Source of the DNA: Pirellulaceae bacterium
GTDB taxonomy: Bacteria; Planctomycetota; Planctomycetia; Pirellulales; Pirellulaceae
NCBI GenBank assembly: GCA_030744095.1
Contig: JASLRF010000324.1
Coordinates: forward strand, 1 to 7,068
Reading direction: 5' to 3'
DNA: 7,068 nucleotides
Shown: one piece after another, positions 5,201-7,068 of the stretch
Layout of the letters: the number at the start of each line of letters is the position of its first letter
How positions within the stretch are numbered: position 1 is the first letter of the stretch
Position numbers and translations under genes: made by a program
Notes under the pieces: generated by a model
What the model was told of the DNA's origin: nothing
What the model saw: the letters and a program-made list of their open reading frames with translations, nothing else
Database searches by the model: none

Positions 5201-7068
5201 CGAAGGTGCTCCCGTCTGTCCCGCCACCTGGGCATCAACTGCGGGCAGATCGCTGTTGCTGCTGCGACGGAGCGCTCGCGTCGCGGCCTGGCTTCCAGCT
5301 TCCGTGGCTGCGACGGCACCCGCCGACCGCGCCATATCCGCCGTGGGGCTCGAGGCCGACCGCCGTGCGACGGATGTCGCCGTCGCTGATGGCGAGCCGG
5401 CTGCGGTCGAGTTTGTCGCATTCGATGCGGGCGCGGCAACTGCGGCAACCGAGGTCGTCGGTTGCGCTCCGGAACGCGATTGTCGTTGCAATGCGGAACT
5501 GCTGGTGACCAGCGCCTGCGGCGATGGAATGGACTCGGCGCGCCGCCGCGCTCCCACGTTGACAATGGCCGAGTCCGGCGACCGCACGACCGCCGTCGCA
5601 GGCTCGGACACGGCGCGCGCCGCCTGTGGTCTGGCAGTAGCCTGCAGCCGCGTTGCCACGCTGGTGGGCGACACCTCACTGGGCTGATTCTGGCGAACCG
5701 CACCAGTGACCTGTTCGGCCTGCGTGGTTGGATTCGGAAGCGCCGTCACTTGCGAGCTTCGCGCGATGCTGCCAGTGGCGGCCTGACTGTTGGCAGAGGT
5801 TGGCTGCTGGGAATTCCGTAAAACCCGTTGCTGAGTCGTGGCAATTTCCGTCGATGGCCGTGTCGAAGGTGCCTCCGTCTCCCGACGCTCAACGGCCATT
5901 TGTGCGGTCGAGCGTTGGACGGACGTCGATTGTGATTCGACCGTGGCCGGCTGTTGATTGGGTTGAGACGTCGCACCAGCGGCGGCGGCCATCGTATTGA
6001 CCTCCGGTCGCGTGGTGACGCGGGGCCGAGGGTTGGGAACCGAACGGGGAGTCTGGGCCAAAGTTGGCTGGCTTTCGCTGGGTTGCTGTCGCTGCTGGGC
6101 GCGTTGGACATCCACACGAGGCTCGCTGGTGGGCTCTCTGATCGCGCGATTCGTGCTCGGACTCGCCGTTGGCTGCTGACGTGTGGCAATTGTGTTGGGA
6201 CGAATCGCGCTAGCCTCAGTTTGGCGCGATGTCGAGGGGGCCTGGGTGGCACTGACCGCTGTGCGAGGAACATTGCGCGGTGGAGTTTGTGTCCGTCGCA
6301 TTGTGGGCGATGGAGTTGCTTCGGTCTGCGGACTGACTTCGGCCACGCGACGCGTCATCTGGGTTTCGTTGCGTGTGTTGGTCGTCTCCTGCCTGGGACT
6401 TACGACACGCCGATTGGCCTGTTGCTGCGAAGGCTGTCGCGTCAGGGCCGTGTCGTTGGCCGTCAGTTCGGATGGTTGCGACTCGGTTCGTTGGTTCATT
6501 TGTGGCGTCGCAACGGGTTCGGCGGGGCGCGGCTGCGCTTCCGCCATCTGGCGGCTCAATTGCGACGTCTGTTTGCTCTGACGTGGTGTCGTCTTGGCTG
6601 GTGTTGGACGTTTCACCGCGTTTGGATCGACGGTCGGAACGGTCTCCGGCGTCGGCTGAGGTTCAGGGTTGGCGACGGGTTGCTCTTCGACCTGCTCCCG
6701 AGACAATTCTTCGATTGTGGGATCGGGAGTTTCTGTTTCGACGGGCCGATTGACATCTTGCTGTGGGCGCCGCTCGGGCTCCAGTTGGATCTCTTGGTAT
6801 TCCGGCTCGATCAACTGTTCGTCGCGCAGATCGGCCACCTGATTCGACTGCTCGAAGAACCGCGCGAAGATATTGGTTTCAATGAAGATCAACAACAGAA
6901 CCAGATGGACAATGATGCACAGCACCGAGGAAAACTGGACACCACGATGCACCGCGCGGCTTTCGACTTTCCGCAGCAATGCGATCAGAATGCACAGCAC
7001 GATTGGAATCGCGAACATCCAGATCCAGGCCTTGGCGTACCAACGCGGATCTTCGAAATCGAGGTAGG
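2204..7068 (-). CDS. Giant TonB-like-anchored protein with disordered linker and C-terminal alpha/alpha-toroid (squalene oxidase/prenyltransferase repeat) domain; N-terminus beyond window
   Basis: The frame ends at TAG (2206-2204) and stays open to the right edge. Counting from the first visible Met (7018) it has 1604 residues. The 16 in-frame codons before that Met encode YLDFEDPRWYAKAWIW, complete an otherwise truncated membrane helix and contain no start codon, so the true start probably lies outside. Layout, numbered from Met 7018: helix 1 (upstream residues to about 15); basic loop 16-27; helix 2 (28-48) with Ser31 and His38 as in TonB-type helices; Glu/Pro-rich stretch (about 70-140); disordered linker to about 1173; conserved-looking segment 1174-1245; alpha/alpha-toroid 1255-1600. 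The toroid holds a perfect QW motif (1267-1282), a degenerate one (1325-1341), a near-perfect one (1382-1398), SDTSVSGW (1406-1413), YYWYYATQ (1520-1527) and GSWDP (1560-1564). The basic loop predicts linker and toroid to be periplasmic. Catalysis is unproven: the cyclase acidic motif is altered and the toroid is one barrel, about half a squalene-hopene cyclase. Confidence 0.9.
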   Translation of the reverse strand, partial: YLDFEDPRWYAKAWIWMFAIPIVLCILIALLRKVESRAVHRGVQFSSVLCIIVHLVLLLIFIETNIFARFFEQSNQVADLRDEQLIEPEYQEIQLEPERRPQQDVNRPVETETPDPTIEELSREQVEEQPVANPEPQPTPETVPTVDPNAVKRPTPAKTTPRQSKQTSQLSRQMAEAQPRPAEPVATPQMNQRTESQPSELTANDTALTRQPSQQQANRRVVSPRQETTNTRNETQMTRRVAEVSPQTEATPSPTMRRTQTPPRNVPRTAVSATQAPSTSRQTEASAIRPNTIATRQQPTASPSTNRAIREPTSEPRVDVQRAQQRQQPSESQPTLAQTPRSVPNPRPRVTTRPEVNTMAAAAGATSQPNQQPATVESQSTSVQRSTAQMAVERRETEAPSTRPSTEIATTQQRVLRNSQQPTSANSQAATGSIARSSQVTALPNPTTQAEQVTGAVRQNQPSEVSPTSVATRLQATARPQAARAVSEPATAVVRSPDSAIVNVGARRRAESIPSPQALVTSSSALQRQSRSGAQPTTSVAAVAAPASNATNSTAAGSPSATATSVARRSASSPTADMARSAGAVAATEAGSQAATRALRRSSNSDLPAVDAQVAGQTGAPSRSTASRAPSSNLTATNAPRATSEGAGQPSPAASRMAITRSLAGTAGIGQSSNMDRSLAANDSPSLVSSGSARRAQATQNTPEGAALSPMAPALARSSMAGADRPQASLSATDHVATSRGSDTPTEVNASASSALARADSNASPAQATAAAGNIDVDTGPTRVVDEGGVSRASGGGQPELNQESMSQQVARSRAGASAAPALATNVAAQTPSPVAGSDGGRPAAQDVEPSLTVASRGEAGGAAPAAGSPTAAASEVAAGTSQADDLVSAPSVARAGGAARDAPEQIAAMAGGEEDEEEKAKRLARSAVGGAPQLAVSAPVVSPQVGSAGGQPGSSGEPNAGAIAEAASTAGAVSRSSPAAAPASSIAVTAVAAVTTGGGLGGATIGAATMQRAEAAAAKTGQATPGGGTSSPARSVTSRAFAANLPSVEMTVAGVNQSGGSPDGTPIEAQATAPSRSVGGVVARANQAPVGAVDGDVAVAGTAAGPDTTIGLRQRAPSSQAGPAAGGAKLATAPLSRSQAGGMTAGPLTATTAEASKIPMSVARDHGVADVLAMASNIQPMSRQSSGALPVHLGTIEGPGGLGAEPTIDVGVNTRQARRDSTNVQPTGPRFSRSDFGGVPSLSTSAVVAAESFRKRASRMSDDQAGGPAGGFGPQTEEAIERGLAFLVRQQLADGSWSLQSLDKNVALVSDTAATGLAMLAFQGAGYNHREFKYADVVSAGIGFLVANQRPDGDLFVPLDDRSNASVWLYSHGIAAIALCEAYGMTQDPELREPAQKSIDFIVASQHRQRGGWRYSPGAESDTSVSGWMMMALKSGRLAGLSVPDETFVRLETFLSTAQGQGDQAHMFRYNPNAPDTQEQRHGRKTSKTMTSVGLLMRLYAGWSREHQQMMKGADYLRENLPEIGTTREPQRDTYYWYYATQVMFHVGGDHWRDWNNRLHSLLVGSQEMNGPLAGSWDPRNPIPDTWAPHAGRLYVTTLNLLSLEVTYRHLPLYEDTAR
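2219..3256 (-). other. C-terminal alpha/alpha-toroid domain of the giant protein
   Basis: Residues about 1255-1600 form the only clearly globular part. QW motif 1 reads RGLAFLVRQQLADGSW and fits the family pattern exactly ([KR]-G-x2-F-L-x3-Q-x3-G-x-W). Motif 3 reads KSIDFIVASQ...GGW. The end, GRLYVTTLNLLSLEVTYRHL, resembles the terminal helices of related planctomycete proteins. It fits a single barrel. The sole cysteine (Cys1365) lacks the Asp/Cys/His zinc set of protein prenyltransferases, and no thioester motif of the complement type is seen. Ligand binding or a structural role is as likely as enzymatic activity. Confidence 0.8.
3284..3499 (-). other. Conserved-looking segment preceding the toroid
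   Basis: Residues 1174-1245 contain GTIEGPGGLGAEP, DVGVNTRQARRDS, RFSRSDFGG and AESFRKRASR. After more than 1,000 low-complexity residues this stretch has ordered composition with regular Phe, Asp and Arg, and it looks like a small module or docking arm belonging to the toroid. From memory, similar 'PGGLG...R.AR.ES...RF...GG...AFR.R' text precedes this toroid in other planctomycete proteins. Confidence 0.5.
3944..6796 (-). repeat. Low-complexity linker without aromatic residues or cysteine
   Basis: Residues 75-1025 contain no Phe, Tyr, Trp or Cys. The first half is rich in Gln, Thr, Pro and Arg; the second in Ala, Ser and Gly. Arg-Ser dipeptides recur (for example near 420, 563, 585, 607, 645, 661, 701, 796, 910, 960). 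An acidic patch, EEDEEE, lies at 898-903. The composition predicts an extended, disordered, soluble chain, which suits a periplasmic tether or spacer. Confidence 0.8.
6869..6937 (-). other. TonB-like transmembrane helix
   Basis: Residues 28-50 form a hydrophobic helix after a basic loop (RKVESRAVHRG). A polar Ser31 and a buried His38 lie on one face, two turns apart, and a Glu/Pro-rich chain follows. TonB has the same order of elements, with essential Ser and His in its helix, although its Ser-His spacing is four residues rather than seven. The resemblance is at pattern level only. Confidence 0.45.

Noticed and set aside
1..7068. CRISPR arrays, tRNA/rRNA genes, insertion sequences, attachment sites
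   Set aside because: No regularly spaced direct repeats, cloverleaf or rRNA signatures, transposase motifs or terminal inverted repeats were found on reading both strands.

Overview
The window reads as a stretch of planctomycete-type chromosome (Pirellulales/Rhodopirellula-like). This is an inference. It rests on GC-rich coding DNA, a TPR-lipoprotein start of a type I associate with that phylum, a small hypothetical protein with a 'FWTLVMYS...CLDLVVSA' pattern, and a giant membrane-anchored protein whose C-terminal alpha/alpha-toroid carries motifs typical of planctomycete 'prenyltransferase/squalene oxidase repeat' proteins (SDTSVSGW, YYWYYATQ, GSWDP). No database search was possible.

Layout. 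(1) Bases 1-182, minus strand: the N-terminal 60 codons of a lipoprotein, cut by the window edge, with a clear lipobox (LAGC) and what looks like the first helix of a TPR repeat. (2) 183-637: a 455-base divergent intergenic region. (3) 638-1072, plus strand: a 144-residue conserved hypothetical protein. (4) 1073-1743: a long non-coding interval with two tandem hairpins just after the stop codon, a textbook rho-independent terminator at 1446-1481, three more short hairpins, and a plausible sigma-70 promoter with a good Shine-Dalgarno site. (5) 1744-1965, plus strand: a 73-residue winged-helix protein of the DUF2582 type. (6) 1966-2203: a short convergent intergenic region with a nested inverted-repeat structure. 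(7) 2204-7068, minus strand: one gene fills two thirds of the window and stays open at the right edge.

The giant protein is the main point of interest. It has at least 1604 residues from the first visible Met, and its true start probably lies outside the window. It has two N-terminal membrane helices; the second, with the proline/glutamate-rich stretch after it, resembles the TonB N-terminus. Next comes a linker of about 1,100 residues predicted to be disordered, including about 950 consecutive residues without any Phe, Tyr, Trp or Cys. The linker changes from Gln/Thr/Pro/Arg-rich and glycine-free to Ala/Ser/Gly-rich with recurring Arg-Ser dipeptides. A short conserved-looking segment then precedes a single alpha/alpha-toroid domain of about 345 residues at the C-terminus. 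The acidic proton-donor motif of squalene-hopene cyclases is not preserved, so I do not call it a cyclase.

The four genes show no obvious common pathway. The lipoprotein and the 144-residue gene are divergent, the two plus-strand genes are separated by a terminator, and the winged-helix gene converges on the giant gene. Genes functionally linked to the giant protein most likely lie to the right of the window, upstream of it on the minus strand.
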